64,000 bases of DNA from Burkholderiaceae bacterium 16 (GTDB lineage Bacteria; Pseudomonadota; Gammaproteobacteria; Burkholderiales; Burkholderiaceae), in contig JYOD01000016.1 of assembly GCA_000955785.1 (NCBI GenBank), positions 77,900 to 141,899 of the forward strand, read 5' to 3'. The position numbers and the translations under genes are program-made. How positions within the stretch are numbered: the first letter of the stretch is position 1; the number at the start of each line of letters is the position of its first letter. Below the pieces are notes generated by a model. That model was not told the DNA's origin and did not search any database. It saw only the letters and a program-made list of their open reading frames with translations. Shown in pieces: positions 44,300 to 53,904 of the stretch.

Positions 44300-46767
44300 G
44301 GTTGGCTCCTGGCCGGCGTGGACAGCAGTGCCGGCGGCGCCAGGATAGCGGAAAACAACAGCGCGAGCACCGCGCCGGGGCCCACTGTCATGCCGAACGC
44401 TTGCAGCAAGGGCAGGCTCGAGAAGGCGAGCAGTCCGAAAGCCGCCACGGTGGTCATGTTGGCCAGCATCAGGGATACCAGTGTATGTGGCGAAATAGCG
44501 GCAGCCTGCCGGCCGCTGCCGTTGAAGAACAGCGCGTAGTTCGATCCCACCGCGATCAGTAGCAGCATGCCGACCAGGTGCAGGATGGTGAGTTGCCGCC
44601 CGCTGGCGGCGAGCCCCGCAACTACCGCTAGCGTGGCGGCGGCCAGTGGCAGCAAGGTGCTCAGCACGCGGCGCGGCGAGCGCAGCGCGATCGTCAGCAG
44701 CACGGCGATGGCGGCGAGCCCGCCGAGCGACAAGCGCAGCGCTTCGTGCATATAGCTGGCATACAGGTGGTCGGATTCGTTCTTCAGGTCGACAAAGAGC
44801 GTGTCGTCCAGGGCCGCGCGCGCAATGGCGGCGCGGATCGGAGCGGCGTCGAGGCTCGGCCCCGCTGCCGGACCCGCATTGCCCTGTGGCGTCGCCGTGG
44901 GCGCACGCAGCGGCAGCGTGGCGCTCCAGCGCTCGCCGTGGCGGGTCAGCAGCCCGTCGACCGCGAGGGCCATCGAGGTGCCGCGCAGGTCTTCCCGGCG
45001 CAGAGGCGCCGCGCCGCGCGCTTGCTCGGCTTCGTCCAGGAATGGCGTAAACAGGCCTGGCTTCACGGGTTGATGCGCTACCGCGGCCTGCAGCCGTTGC
45101 GCCAGTTCAGGCCGCGGCGGCAGGCTGGCTTGCCGGGCGCGCTGGGTGGCCAGGCTGGGCAGGTAGCGCGCCGGGCTCTCATAGCCCGCGATGACGCCTT
45201 GCGCCACCAGGGGATCCAGCTCTCGTGCCACCCGCTCGGCACCCTGCAGCACGCTCTCCTGGTCGGGGCCGGACAAGACCACCAGGTAGCGCACGTCCGG
45301 CGCGCCGAGGTCGGCGCGCAACGCGGCGTCGAGTGCCTGTTCCCGCTCGGGCACAGGACTTAGCGAGGCGAGTTCCTGGCTCCACAGCGGGCCGCGCTGC
45401 ATCAGCAGCACCGCGCCGGCTGCCAGCAGCAACGCGGCCATCGGCCAGCGCAGCCGGTGGGCTTGGGCGGCTGCGCGGGCCAGGCGCGTGCCCAGCGGCG
45501 TGACATCGCGCATGCGCAGGTTGGCCGGCGCCAGCCGCGGCAGCACAAAGCGCGTGACCAGCGCTGCCGTAGTCAGCCCGGCGATGGAATACAGCCCCAG
45601 TTGGGCGAGCCCGGGAAAGCCCGAAAGCAGCAGCGAAGCAAAACCGCAGACCGACGTCAAAACGCCCAGCCGCACCGTGGGCCAGAACGCGCCGACCCAG
45701 GCCCGTTCGTCGCGCCGGCCGGCATGTGTGTACTGGGCGGATTGCACGAACAGGTAGATGGAGTAGTCGACCGCCTCGCCAATCAGCGTGGTGCCGAAGC
45801 CAAGCGTCAGCCCATGCACCATGCCACCAAAGCCGAGGCTGACCGCGGCCACGCCGGCCAGCGCGCCAGATATCACCGGCACCAGCCCGAGCAGCAACGT
45901 GGGCACCGAGCGGTACACCACCAGCAGCAGCGTGACGATGAGGCAGATGCCCAGCGTGGACAGGCGCTCCACTTCCCGCTTGATGGTGTCGCGAGTGCTG
46001 ACGGAGAACACGCCCGGGCCGGTCATCACAAGGCGGTAAGCTGCGGCGCCGGCCTGCGCTGGCTGTGCCTGCCGGGCTTGCCCGAAGGCCTGGCGGATGG
46101 CCGCGATGGCATCTGCCTGCCCGTCGGTGTCGGAGCCGGCGCTGGCGGTCTGTGCCAGCAGCACGGCGCGCTGGCCGTTGCGCGAGATCCATGCGCCGTC
46201 GCGCAGCGGCACGCGCTGGCTGCTATCGAGCTGGCCCAGCACGGAGGTGATCTCGCCGGTGGGATCGCGCGGCAAGAGCGTTTTGGTGAAGAGTCCCGCC
46301 GGCGAGGCGAGCAGGTCAAAGCTCTCGCCCACCGCCGCCTTGAGCCCGTCTGGCGAAAAGCGCTCGGGCGTGACCGTGGGGCTGAGCAGGTAGCGATGCG
46401 CATAGAGGAAACGCTGGTCGCTGGCCTGGTTGACCGGCTCGCCATTGTTGACCGAAGAAAAGCGCGGGTCGGCCCGCAACGTTGCAGCCACGGCCCTGGA
46501 GAGCGCGGCCCGCCCGGCGGCGTCGCCGCCTTCGATGCCAAGCAGGATCAGCCTGGACACCAGCCCCTCGCGCAACTGGTCCACCAGCAACTGCTGCTCT
46601 GCGCTCGGGCTGCGCGGCAGGAAAGCAGACAAGTCCGCCGTGAAGCTGGTGCGCGCAACCACCGCGGCGCAGGCCAGCAGGAACACCATCCACAGGCCGA
46701 CGGCCATGCGCGCCGGCCGCTCGGCCAAGCGCTGGCGCCAGCTGTCGCGGCGAGCCTGTCCGGTCAT
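44296..46767 (-). CDS. MMPL/RND-family exporter of the aryl-polyene cluster (ApeM-like)
   Basis: 823 residues, a full-length MMPL protein with two halves, each with a large periplasmic loop and a bundle of membrane helices. Conserved helix residues appear in GFGTTLIGEAVDYSIYLF (the proton-relay aspartate) and LIAVGSNYALFFNGS. It would move the finished polyene lipid across or within the inner membrane toward the outer membrane together with the LolA-like protein. Overlaps both neighbours by ATGA. Confidence 0.88.
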   Translation of the reverse strand: MTGQARRDSWRQRLAERPARMAVGLWMVFLLACAAVVARTSFTADLSAFLPRSPSAEQQLLVDQLREGLVSRLILLGIEGGDAAGRAALSRAVAATLRADPRFSSVNNGEPVNQASDQRFLYAHRYLLSPTVTPERFSPDGLKAAVGESFDLLASPAGLFTKTLLPRDPTGEITSVLGQLDSSQRVPLRDGAWISRNGQRAVLLAQTASAGSDTDGQADAIAAIRQAFGQARQAQPAQAGAAAYRLVMTGPGVFSVSTRDTIKREVERLSTLGICLIVTLLLVVYRSVPTLLLGLVPVISGALAGVAAVSLGFGGMVHGLTLGFGTTLIGEAVDYSIYLFVQSAQYTHAGRRDERAWVGAFWPTVRLGVLTSVCGFASLLLSGFPGLAQLGLYSIAGLTTAALVTRFVLPRLAPANLRMRDVTPLGTRLARAAAQAHRLRWPMAALLLAAGAVLLMQRGPLWSQELASLSPVPEREQALDAALRADLGAPDVRYLVVLSGPDQESVLQGAERVARELDPLVAQGVIAGYESPARYLPSLATQRARQASLPPRPELAQRLQAAVAHQPVKPGLFTPFLDEAEQARGAAPLRREDLRGTSMALAVDGLLTRHGERWSATLPLRAPTATPQGNAGPAAGPSLDAAPIRAAIARAALDDTLFVDLKNESDHLYASYMHEALRLSLGGLAAIAVLLTIALRSPRRVLSTLLPLAAATLAVVAGLAASGRQLTILHLVGMLLLIAVGSNYALFFNGSGRQAAAISPHTLVSLMLANMTTVAAFGLLAFSSLPLLQAFGMTVGPGAVLALLFSAILAPPALLSTPARSQP

Positions 46768-47417
46768 GGGGCGCCGGCCGTCTTGATCTTCATCACCGAG
46801 CGGTCACCGTCTGCCTGCACGATTTCCACGCTCTCGAGCGTGTCCCGTGCGCCATCGATGCGGATCTGCCTGACGATGCCCGCCATGCGCGAATCGGCCG
46901 GCGTCAGGGTCAGCGTCCAGCGGGTAGCGCGGCCCTCGATGCCGAGGCGATAGTAACGCTCCAGCGCATTGCGGTTGCCCGCCAGGGTGCCACGGATGCT
47001 CTCGATAAAGGCTGCGATTTCCGGGTAGTTTTGCAGCGGCATCACGAACCGCTTGCCGCCGCGCTCCACCGTCATCATGTCGCCGTCGAGCACGAGGTTC
47101 TCCGGCTTGGGCGCAACGGTACGCTTTTCCAGGTGATCCGGCGCCACGAATACCAGCTCCCCCGATGACTCCACCGGACGTTCGAGTATGGCGAGATATT
47201 TCGTCTCGGTAAAGCGCACGCGCCCGGATTTGCGCTGCGCCAGCGCGGACATCAACTGGTCCACGCCCCAGGTCGCGGATGCGGTGGCGGGCGGTTCGGC
47301 GGCCTGGGCCGCAGGCGGGGCTGCCAGGATAAGCGCGCCGCCCAGGCAGGCAAGCATGGACAGGCGCGCAAGAACACGCAGGCAGTAAGGCGCGAGGGCG
47401 GCGGGGGATCGAGGCAT
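46764..47417 (-). CDS. LolA-like outer-membrane lipoprotein carrier-related protein (ApeL-like)
   Basis: 217 residues with a signal peptide (hydrophobic core ACLGGALILAA, cleavage near AQAAE). The mature part is a LolA-type half barrel: SGRVRFTETKYLAILERPVE, LEKRTVAPKPENLVLDGD. In aryl-polyene clusters such proteins help carry the lipid through the periplasm. Its ATG follows the acyltransferase stop by three bases, and its end overlaps the MMPL gene. Confidence 0.85.
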   Translation of the reverse strand: MPRSPAALAPYCLRVLARLSMLACLGGALILAAPPAAQAAEPPATASATWGVDQLMSALAQRKSGRVRFTETKYLAILERPVESSGELVFVAPDHLEKRTVAPKPENLVLDGDMMTVERGGKRFVMPLQNYPEIAAFIESIRGTLAGNRNALERYYRLGIEGRATRWTLTLTPADSRMAGIVRQIRIDGARDTLESVEIVQADGDRSVMKIKTAGAP

Positions 47418-47420
47418 GCG

Positions 47421-48386
47421 TCAGGGCTCGTTGCCGGGAGGCGGCTGGCTGGAAAGCGGCGGGCCGGACTGCCAGAAGTCGTAGAAGTTGAACCAGTTGT
47501 ATGGCGCGTCGTGGCAGTGGCGTTCCAGCATGCCGACATAGCGTGTCAGTGCAGCCTGGACTTCCTGCTCACGCTGGCCGCGTGCCACTTGGGAGAAATC
47601 CGCCAGCGCCTCGAAGTGGATGTCGTAGCGGTTGCCGCCGCGATACAGCCCGGTCATGAAGATCACAGGCCGGCGCAGCATGGCCGCCATGCGCAGCGGG
47701 CCAGTGGGAAAGCCCGCCGGCGCACCCAGGAAATCGCACTGCTGCACGGGATCGGTGGCGCGTTGCGAGAGCGTGCGATCGGCCAGCATGCCGATCATGA
47801 AGCCGCGTTCCAGGTATTCGCGTGCCTTCAGCATGGCATCGATGCGGCCGAGTGAAATCACGTCCTGGCGCATGGCCGGGTTGATGGCTTCAAGCACGTC
47901 ATTCAGCTTGCGCGCGTTCTCCTCGTACATGGTGATCGCGACCCGCAGGCCGGGCCGTTGGCGGCCCACGGCGCGGATCACTTCGAAACTGCCCAGGTGC
48001 GCACCCAGCAGGAAGGCGCCGCCGCCTCGCGCCATGGCCTCGTCCACCAGCTCGCCGCCATGCACGCGGATATCGAACAGGTCAAAGCGTTCGTTGAGCA
48101 GGTAGATGCGGTCGTGGATGGTCGAGGCGAAGGTGAAGACATGTTTGAAACCGTCGCTCCAACCCGCGTAGCGTCCCAGCACGCGGTCCAGGTAGGCGCG
48201 CGAGGCATAGCGTGCGGTCGGGGAAAACAGCACGAAGTACGCGGTGATCAGACGCAGCACGGCGCGGCCGAACCGGCGCCCGAGGCGCAAGGAGAGCCAG
48301 CTCATGATGCGCAGCAGCGTGGTGTTGCTGCGTTCCTGACGGCTGGACCAGTCGGCGCTGGCGGCTCGCTTGGCAGGCCACGTCAT
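47421..48386 (-). CDS. LpxL/HtrB-like lauroyl acyltransferase of the aryl-polyene cluster
   Basis: 321 residues. The acyltransferase catalytic motif appears as GAHLGSFEVIRAVG (HX4E) and the later ADRTLSQRA block. These enzymes transfer acyl groups from acyl-ACP; in the cluster the donor may be the aryl polyene or a fatty acid. The N-terminal membrane helix spans about residues 38-56. Overlaps the upstream dehydratase gene by ATGA. Confidence 0.85.
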   Translation of the reverse strand: MTWPAKRAASADWSSRQERSNTTLLRIMSWLSLRLGRRFGRAVLRLITAYFVLFSPTARYASRAYLDRVLGRYAGWSDGFKHVFTFASTIHDRIYLLNERFDLFDIRVHGGELVDEAMARGGGAFLLGAHLGSFEVIRAVGRQRPGLRVAITMYEENARKLNDVLEAINPAMRQDVISLGRIDAMLKAREYLERGFMIGMLADRTLSQRATDPVQQCDFLGAPAGFPTGPLRMAAMLRRPVIFMTGLYRGGNRYDIHFEALADFSQVARGQREQEVQAALTRYVGMLERHCHDAPYNWFNFYDFWQSGPPLSSQPPPGNEP

Positions 48387-48739
48387 GCGCGGATTTCCCC
48401 TGACGGCGCCGCCGCCGGGGTCAGCGTGCCGCTTGCCACGTCCCGGCCGCTGGCGCTGAGCGTGAAGCGGATCGTGCCGCGTGCATCGGCTTCGTGCGTG
48501 ACCGTCACCGGTTCGCCGGGCAACACCGGGCTCAGGAACTTGACCCAGCCGAGCTGGAAGATCTCCAGCGGTTGCGCCAGCGCCGCGCCGATCAGCGCGA
48601 TCGCGTGATCCAGCAGCACCACCCCCGGCACCACCGGATGGCCGGGGAAGTGGCCGGCCAGCGCGGGATGATCGGGCGCAATGACGAAGCCAGCGGTGGT
48701 GCGCGCTTCGCCTTGTTCGAGGTGGGCCTTGCGCATCAT
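48383..48739 (-). CDS. ApeI-like hotdog dehydratase
   Basis: 118 residues. ALAGHFPGHPVVPGVVLLDH contains the FabZ-type catalytic histidine. It is the second dehydratase of the cluster; E. coli aryl-polyene systems likewise use two (ApeI and ApeP), which work as a pair. Its ATG overlaps the ligase stop. Confidence 0.82.
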   Translation of the reverse strand: MMRKAHLEQGEARTTAGFVIAPDHPALAGHFPGHPVVPGVVLLDHAIALIGAALAQPLEIFQLGWVKFLSPVLPGEPVTVTHEADARGTIRFTLSASGRDVASGTLTPAAAPSGEIRA

Positions 48740-50202
48740 GCGCCTTCTCCGGGCGGTTGGGACTGCCGGGCCGCCTGCAGCCTTGCCACCAGTGGCGCCA
48801 GGATCTCGTGCGGAAGCTTGCCTGTGGCGTTGCGCGGCAGCGTGTCGACGAATAGCAGCGGGCGTGGCAGGAAGGCCGGGTCGATGCGCTCGCGCAGCGC
48901 GTGCAGGATCTGCGCGGCCTGCAGGCGCGGCGCCATCACTAGCGCAACCAGGCGCCGCACATGGCCTTCGGCCTGCTCGCCCGGCGGCGCATCCGGCATG
49001 AAGAAGACACCGTCCTCCACGCCCTCGATGGCGTTGAGCTGGTGGTTGAGGTAAGCCAGCGAGGTGCGCTTGCCGGCGATATTGATCAGGTCCGCCTTGC
49101 GGCCGTGCAACAGGAAGCGGGTTTCGTCCAGCAGTTCCAGCGCGTCGCCCATGGCAACGGGTTGTTCCACATGGCCGCCCGCTGCCCAGACCTGGTCCTG
49201 GTCCTCTGCGCCGCTTTCGCCGCTTTCGCCGCCGGTTTGCCGCCGCGCTTCCAGCTTCACTCCAGGGAACAGTTCCCAGGCGCTGGTCTGCGCGGTGCGG
49301 CGCGTAGCCAGCTGGCCCGTTTCGGTGCTGCCGTAGATTTCCATCAGCGGCGCCGCCAGGCGTGCCTCCGCCTCGCATGCCAGCTTCTCCGACAGGGGCG
49401 CGGTGGCAGACAGGATGAGGTCTGCCGGGGGCAGCCTGGCGGGAGAGAGCAGCAGCGCGCGCAGGTGCACCGGCGAGGTCACCAGCACGCGCGGCCGCGG
49501 CACGGCTTCCAGCGCATCGCAGATGTCCGCGGGGTAGAAGGTATGCGCTGCGCTCAGGGCGATACCGCCCTGCAAGGCCAGCAGTACCGTCGACTCGAAA
49601 CCATACATGTGCTGGGGCGGCACGGTGCCCACCAGCGTATAGGCGCGGCCGTCCTGCAAGCCCAGCCGTGCCGCCGCGGCGCGTACGTTGCTGACCAGGA
49701 AGCCCCAGGTCTTGCGGTGCGGCACCGGTTGCCCCGTCGAACCGGAGGTGAACACATAGGCCATGACGCGCTCGCCGGGGATGGACGGTATGCGCGGCTC
49801 AGGCAGGGTGGCAGCGGCGGCTTGCCCGACGAACCCGGGGATGCGGAAGCGTGGCAGCGCGATATCGCAATCCGGCGTGTCGTGCAGGCAGAAGGCGTCG
49901 GGCGCGAACGATGCGAGCTGGCGCACCATTTCAGGCGTATGGGTGGACGGCAGCAGGCTGATCTTGCCGGCCACCAGTGCAGCGCACAGGCCTACGGTGA
50001 AGCGATAACGGTCGGCGCAGACATTGAAGATATGGCCGCCCGGCGGCAACTCGGCGGCCAGCCGCATGACGTCGGCCAGGAAGCGGCGCACCGTCACTGC
50101 CTGGCCGAGATGCCAGGCAATGATGCTATCCGGCGAGGTATGTGAAACCAGCGGATAGGCGCGTCCGTTGCCGGGCTGCCGATGGGTAGGGGCGGCCGGC
50201 AT
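48736..50202 (-). CDS. AMP-dependent acyl/aryl ligase of the aryl-polyene cluster (ApeH-like)
   Basis: 488 residues of the ANL superfamily. The ATP loop is AYVFTSGSTGQPVPHRKTWG; later motifs are MEIYGSTETGQLA and the hinge GRKADLINIAGKR, and the catalytic lysine is in LPRNATGKLPHE. It would activate the aryl starter acid (3- or 4-hydroxybenzoate from the chorismatase) and load it on the acyl carrier protein. ATG 50202 overlaps the stop of the membrane-protein gene. Confidence 0.87.
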   Translation of the reverse strand: MPAAPTHRQPGNGRAYPLVSHTSPDSIIAWHLGQAVTVRRFLADVMRLAAELPPGGHIFNVCADRYRFTVGLCAALVAGKISLLPSTHTPEMVRQLASFAPDAFCLHDTPDCDIALPRFRIPGFVGQAAAATLPEPRIPSIPGERVMAYVFTSGSTGQPVPHRKTWGFLVSNVRAAAARLGLQDGRAYTLVGTVPPQHMYGFESTVLLALQGGIALSAAHTFYPADICDALEAVPRPRVLVTSPVHLRALLLSPARLPPADLILSATAPLSEKLACEAEARLAAPLMEIYGSTETGQLATRRTAQTSAWELFPGVKLEARRQTGGESGESGAEDQDQVWAAGGHVEQPVAMGDALELLDETRFLLHGRKADLINIAGKRTSLAYLNHQLNAIEGVEDGVFFMPDAPPGEQAEGHVRRLVALVMAPRLQAAQILHALRERIDPAFLPRPLLFVDTLPRNATGKLPHEILAPLVARLQAARQSQPPGEGA

Positions 50203-50984
50203 CAACGCGACAACCCCGCGCGCGCAGCCATGGCCGCGCGGTAGCCCTGGATCGCTTCGCGAACGCCGGCATGGGCCACTCCCGGCAGCGCAAAACGGCG
50301 GCAGCCCGCTTCCACCACGAACATCAGTGCCACCAGTACGGGGCTGCACAGGTTGGCGAAGGTGGACCAGGTGGCGATAGGCGCAAGCGCGAACAGGACT
50401 GTGGATACCGTCGCCATGATGGCGAAGAAGAGCGTCCACGCCAGCGTGACGGCGCGTGTGTAGCGTTGCAGCGCGGGGGAAAGCGCTCCCCGCACGATGG
50501 CGGCGAACTGGGTGCACAGCGGCGTTTGCCCGCGCCGCAAGCTGCGGCCGAACATCAATCCGAGCGCGGTGTTCGCACCCATGTGCTGGATGTAGTAGGT
50601 CCATCCGAAATGCTGCGAGAGCGGTGCGCGCATCAGCCACAGGCCGACGCAGGCCAGCGCCAGCAGCACAAGCAAGGAGAACCGCCGGCCTGAGCGCCAG
50701 CTGAGACTCAGCCCCAGCAGGATAAAAGGAGCTGCCCCCAGCAGCAGGCCCGCCACCTGTGCGCCCGGCTGCTGGGCCACATGGTGCAAGGCGTACTCAT
50801 ACAATGCAAAAAGTGCGGCAACGATCACCCAACCGTGACGGCGCAGCGGGTGCTGGCCGGCGGCATGTGCCGTGACCGGCATTTGTTTGGGCGAGGCGGT
50901 GGAGTTACTGGTGTGACAGTCGTCCGCCGGCCTGGCGGGCAGGCGAACGGGACGGCAGGTCGTGGATGGATCACAAGATGACAT
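50202..50984 (-). CDS. Multi-helix membrane protein, first gene of the minus-strand aryl-polyene operon
   Basis: Up to 260 residues with about six hydrophobic segments (for example VIVAALFALYEYALHHVA and LVLLALACVGLWLM). It resembles the COG4648 membrane proteins common in aryl-polyene clusters; function unknown. An ATG at 50882 would remove 34 mostly polar residues and may be the true start, as neither has a good ribosome site. Its stop overlaps the ligase start. Confidence 0.7.
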   Translation of the reverse strand: MSSCDPSTTCRPVRLPARPADDCHTSNSTASPKQMPVTAHAAGQHPLRRHGWVIVAALFALYEYALHHVAQQPGAQVAGLLLGAAPFILLGLSLSWRSGRRFSLLVLLALACVGLWLMRAPLSQHFGWTYYIQHMGANTALGLMFGRSLRRGQTPLCTQFAAIVRGALSPALQRYTRAVTLAWTLFFAIMATVSTVLFALAPIATWSTFANLCSPVLVALMFVVEAGCRRFALPGVAHAGVREAIQGYRAAMAARAGLSR

Positions 50985-51349
50985 TTGGTGCTATATCGGG
51001 ACGGCTGTGGCGCTTGGCTTGTCTTGCCGCATGCAAGGGTCTCGTGCCCTGCACTGGCGTCCGGCAGGATGGCCCGGCACCGATCTGGGCGCCGGGAAGC
51101 AAGACGAGAGCATATAGCGTGAAGACTGCTGAAGTGGAGCGATGTTTCAGGAAGCGGCGAACAATGTTGTTACTAAACTTCTCATTTCTAGTGGGATTTA
51201 CCCCAGCTTGGTAGCATCTGCCCCAAAGACGATGCCGGAGTATACGATAGCCGTCTGAATTCACGCATGCCCCGGGCTGCCCATCATGTGCAGGAGACGA
51301 CTACCGTAGCGTGCATGCGGAACCCTTCGATATTTGCAACGTTGCGACG
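50985..51349. promoter_or_regulatory. Divergent promoter region of the aryl-polyene cluster
   Basis: 365 bases between the minus-strand and plus-strand operons. It turns AT-rich at 51140-51260, with no confident promoter pair or operator visible. It must carry the start sites of both halves. Confidence 0.5.
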
Positions 51350-51610
51350 ATGACCGAACTGGAACATGAACTCGCCGAGTTGATCATCGGCGAACTCGAT
51401 ATCTCCGACATCAAGCCGGAAGATGTCTCTGCCGAAACGCCTCTGTATGGCGAGGGCTTTGGCCTGGATTCCATCGACATCCTGGAGATTGCCCTGCTGA
51501 TCTCGAAGAAGTACGGGTTCGAGTTGCGCTCCGACAATCCCGACAACCACGAGATTTTCGCCTCGCTCGGCAGTCTCGTCGCCTATGCGGCAGCGAACCG
51601 GACGCGTTGA
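51350..51610 (+). CDS. Acyl carrier protein of the aryl-polyene cluster
   Basis: 86 residues, acidic and helical. The phosphopantetheine serine lies in GEGFGLDSIDILEIAL. It carries the starter and growing polyene as a thioester. The ATG at 51350 gives a normal ACP length; an in-frame GTG at 51311 with GGAG 13 bases upstream is an alternative. Only one acyl carrier gene is visible, whereas E. coli-type clusters have two. Confidence 0.87.
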   Translation: MTELEHELAELIIGELDISDIKPEDVSAETPLYGEGFGLDSIDILEIALLISKKYGFELRSDNPDNHEIFASLGSLVAYAAANRTR

Positions 51611-51768
51611 TGCCTCCGGCTGGCCGCCTGGCCTTGTCCGGATGTCAGAAGCCGTAGGACAGGCAAGGGATACCGAAGAGGGGCATCAATGGTAGTCATC
51701 GGGAAGGTGACTGTGATGCGCTGCGGGGCCCTGTCAACGTAACGAAGCAGCCGCTTGTGGGAGCGTGA

Positions 51769-52506
51769 ATGGAGCAACAAGAGAGGCGCAAGCTGGCGCT
51801 TGTCACCGGCGGCAGCGGTGCGCTTGGACAGGCTATCTGCCTGGCGATGGCGCAGGCGGGCCATGAGGTATGGGTCCATGCCAACCGCCATCTTGCCCAG
51901 GCCGAGGCGGTAGCCGCGACGATTCGCGCCGCCGGTGGCCACGCGCATGCCATCGCCTTCGATGTCACCGATGCCGATGCCACCGACGCTGCGTTGCAGC
52001 GCATCCTGGCGCACGGGCCGGTGCAGATACTCGTCAACAATGCCGGCATCCATGACGACGCACCGATGGTCGGCATGACGCGTCAGCAGTGGCGCAGTGT
52101 CATCGACGTCTCGCTGAACGGATTTTTCAATGTCACCCAGCCCCTGCTGATGCCGATGATGCGCACCCGATGGGGCCGCATCGTCAGCATGGCTTCGGTG
52201 GCGGCGCTGGTCGGCAACCGTGGCCAGGCCAACTACGCTGCCGCCAAGGCCGGGATCATCGCAGCCACGCGGTCCCTGGCCATCGAGATGGCTTCGCGCG
52301 GTGTCACCGTCAATGCCGTGGCGCCCGGCGTCATCGAGTCGCCCATGACCGGCGAGGCGTTTCCGGTTGAGCGCATCCGGCAACTGGTGCCGGCACAGCG
52401 CGCCGGCAGCCCACAGGAGGTCGCCGGCATGATCGCCTACCTCGTGTCGGACGCGGCGGCCTACGTCACTGGCCAGACGCTCTCCATCAATGGCGGCATG
52501 GCCTAG
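51769..52506 (+). CDS. 3-oxoacyl-ACP reductase of the aryl-polyene cluster (ApeQ/FabG-like)
   Basis: 245 residues of the short-chain dehydrogenase family. The cofactor motif is TGGSGALG; NNAG is present; the catalytic Ser-Tyr-Lys set is visible as SMASVAALVGNRGQANYAAAK (in two pieces, the Tyr and Lys in YAAAK). It reduces the ketoacyl intermediates with NADPH. GGGAG precedes the ATG. Confidence 0.9.
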   Translation: MEQQERRKLALVTGGSGALGQAICLAMAQAGHEVWVHANRHLAQAEAVAATIRAAGGHAHAIAFDVTDADATDAALQRILAHGPVQILVNNAGIHDDAPMVGMTRQQWRSVIDVSLNGFFNVTQPLLMPMMRTRWGRIVSMASVAALVGNRGQANYAAAKAGIIAATRSLAIEMASRGVTVNAVAPGVIESPMTGEAFPVERIRQLVPAQRAGSPQEVAGMIAYLVSDAAAYVTGQTLSINGGMA

Positions 52507-52530
52507 TGCGGCCGCGGGATTCCAGGAAAC

Positions 52531-53904
52531 ATGATGGATAACAATGCTCCTTGCAGCACCGCTGGCGCAACGCCGGCCGCGTTGCCGCCGTCCGGCCTGC
52601 GCCAGTGCGATGTGCTGGTGATCGGCGGGGGCCCCGCCGGGTCCACCGCCGCGGCCTTGCTGGCCGAGCGCGGATTCCAGGTCACTCTGCTGGAGAAGGA
52701 GCGCCATCCGCGTTTCCATATCGGCGAATCCTTGCTGCCCGCCAACCTGCCGCTGTTCGAGCGCCTGGGCGTGGCAGATGAAGTGCGGGCCATCTCCATC
52801 GAGAAGTGGGCTGCCGAGTTTGTCTCCCCGTGGCACGAAGGCGGCCAGGCATTCGAGTTCGCCGATGCCTGGGACAAGTCGATGCCATACGCCTACCATG
52901 TGCGCCGCTCTGCCTTTGACGAACTGCTGTTCCGCAATGCGGCGCGCAAGGGCGCGCGGGTGATCGAACAATGCCGGGTGCGGGAAGTGGAGTTCCTTGC
53001 GCAGGAATCGGGCGCCGTGGTGCATGCGGTACGGGACGACGGCAGCCGGGAGGACTGGCAGGCACGCTTCGTAGTCGACGCATCCGGCCGCGATACGTTT
53101 CTTGCCAACCGCTTCAAGACCAAGCTGCGCAATCCCAAGCACAACAGCTCCGCGCTGTACGGGCACTTTCGCGGCGCGCGGCGCCATCCTGGCAAGAACG
53201 AGGGCAACATCACCATTTTCTGGTTCGAACACGGCTGGTTCTGGTTCATCCCGCTCTCGGACGGGACCACCAGCGTGGGCGCCGTGACCTGGCCGTATTA
53301 CCTGAAACGCCGCGACAAGCCGCTCAGGGATTTCTTCGCCGACACCATCGCGCTGTGCCCGGCCCTGGCGGAGCGGCTGGCGGGCGCGGAACTGGTGGCG
53401 GACGTGGAGGCCACCGGCAATTATTCCTATGTGACCGAGCAGACCTTTGGCCCGAACTACGTGCTGCTTGGCGACGCCTATGCCTTTATCGACCCGGTGT
53501 TCTCATCGGGCGTGATGCTGGCAATGACCAGCGCCTTTGCCGCCGCCGATGCCATCGAAACCTGCCTGCGCGAGCCGGCCAAGGCGCAGGTTGCGCTGCA
53601 ACGCTTCGACAAGGTAGTGCGCCACGGTCCCAGGCAGTTCTCCTGGTTCATCTACCGCATTACGACGCCGACCATGCGCGACCTGTTCATGGGGCCGCGC
53701 AATGTGTTGCGCATGAAGGAGGCGTTGCTCTCCGTGCTGGCCGGCGACATCTACGGCAAGACGCCGATCTGGCGCTCGCTGCTGGCCTTCAAGGTGCTCT
53801 ACTACGGCGTGGCGCTGTTCAACCTGCGGCGCTCATTGGGCGCATGGCGTCAACGCCGCCGCAATATCCGCCCGCTCGACGACGCCGGCACGGTGGCCAG
53901 CTGA
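52531..53904 (+). CDS. FAD-dependent halogenase-like oxidoreductase of the aryl-polyene cluster
   Basis: 457 residues. FAD-binding DVLVIGGGPAGSTAAAL lies at residues 27-43. HGWFWFIPLSDG holds the GWxWxIP motif of flavin-dependent halogenases, and a lysine that could bind hypohalous acid lies in SIEKWAAEF (Lys92). The xanthomonadin and flexirubin pathways use related proteins on the aryl head, so the pigment may be halogenated or hydroxylated. The alternative is a non-halogenating relative, since GWxWxIP also occurs in such proteins. Its stop overlaps the chorismatase start (TGATG). Confidence 0.8.
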   Translation: MMDNNAPCSTAGATPAALPPSGLRQCDVLVIGGGPAGSTAAALLAERGFQVTLLEKERHPRFHIGESLLPANLPLFERLGVADEVRAISIEKWAAEFVSPWHEGGQAFEFADAWDKSMPYAYHVRRSAFDELLFRNAARKGARVIEQCRVREVEFLAQESGAVVHAVRDDGSREDWQARFVVDASGRDTFLANRFKTKLRNPKHNSSALYGHFRGARRHPGKNEGNITIFWFEHGWFWFIPLSDGTTSVGAVTWPYYLKRRDKPLRDFFADTIALCPALAERLAGAELVADVEATGNYSYVTEQTFGPNYVLLGDAYAFIDPVFSSGVMLAMTSAFAAADAIETCLREPAKAQVALQRFDKVVRHGPRQFSWFIYRITTPTMRDLFMGPRNVLRMKEALLSVLAGDIYGKTPIWRSLLAFKVLYYGVALFNLRRSLGAWRQRRRNIRPLDDAGTVAS

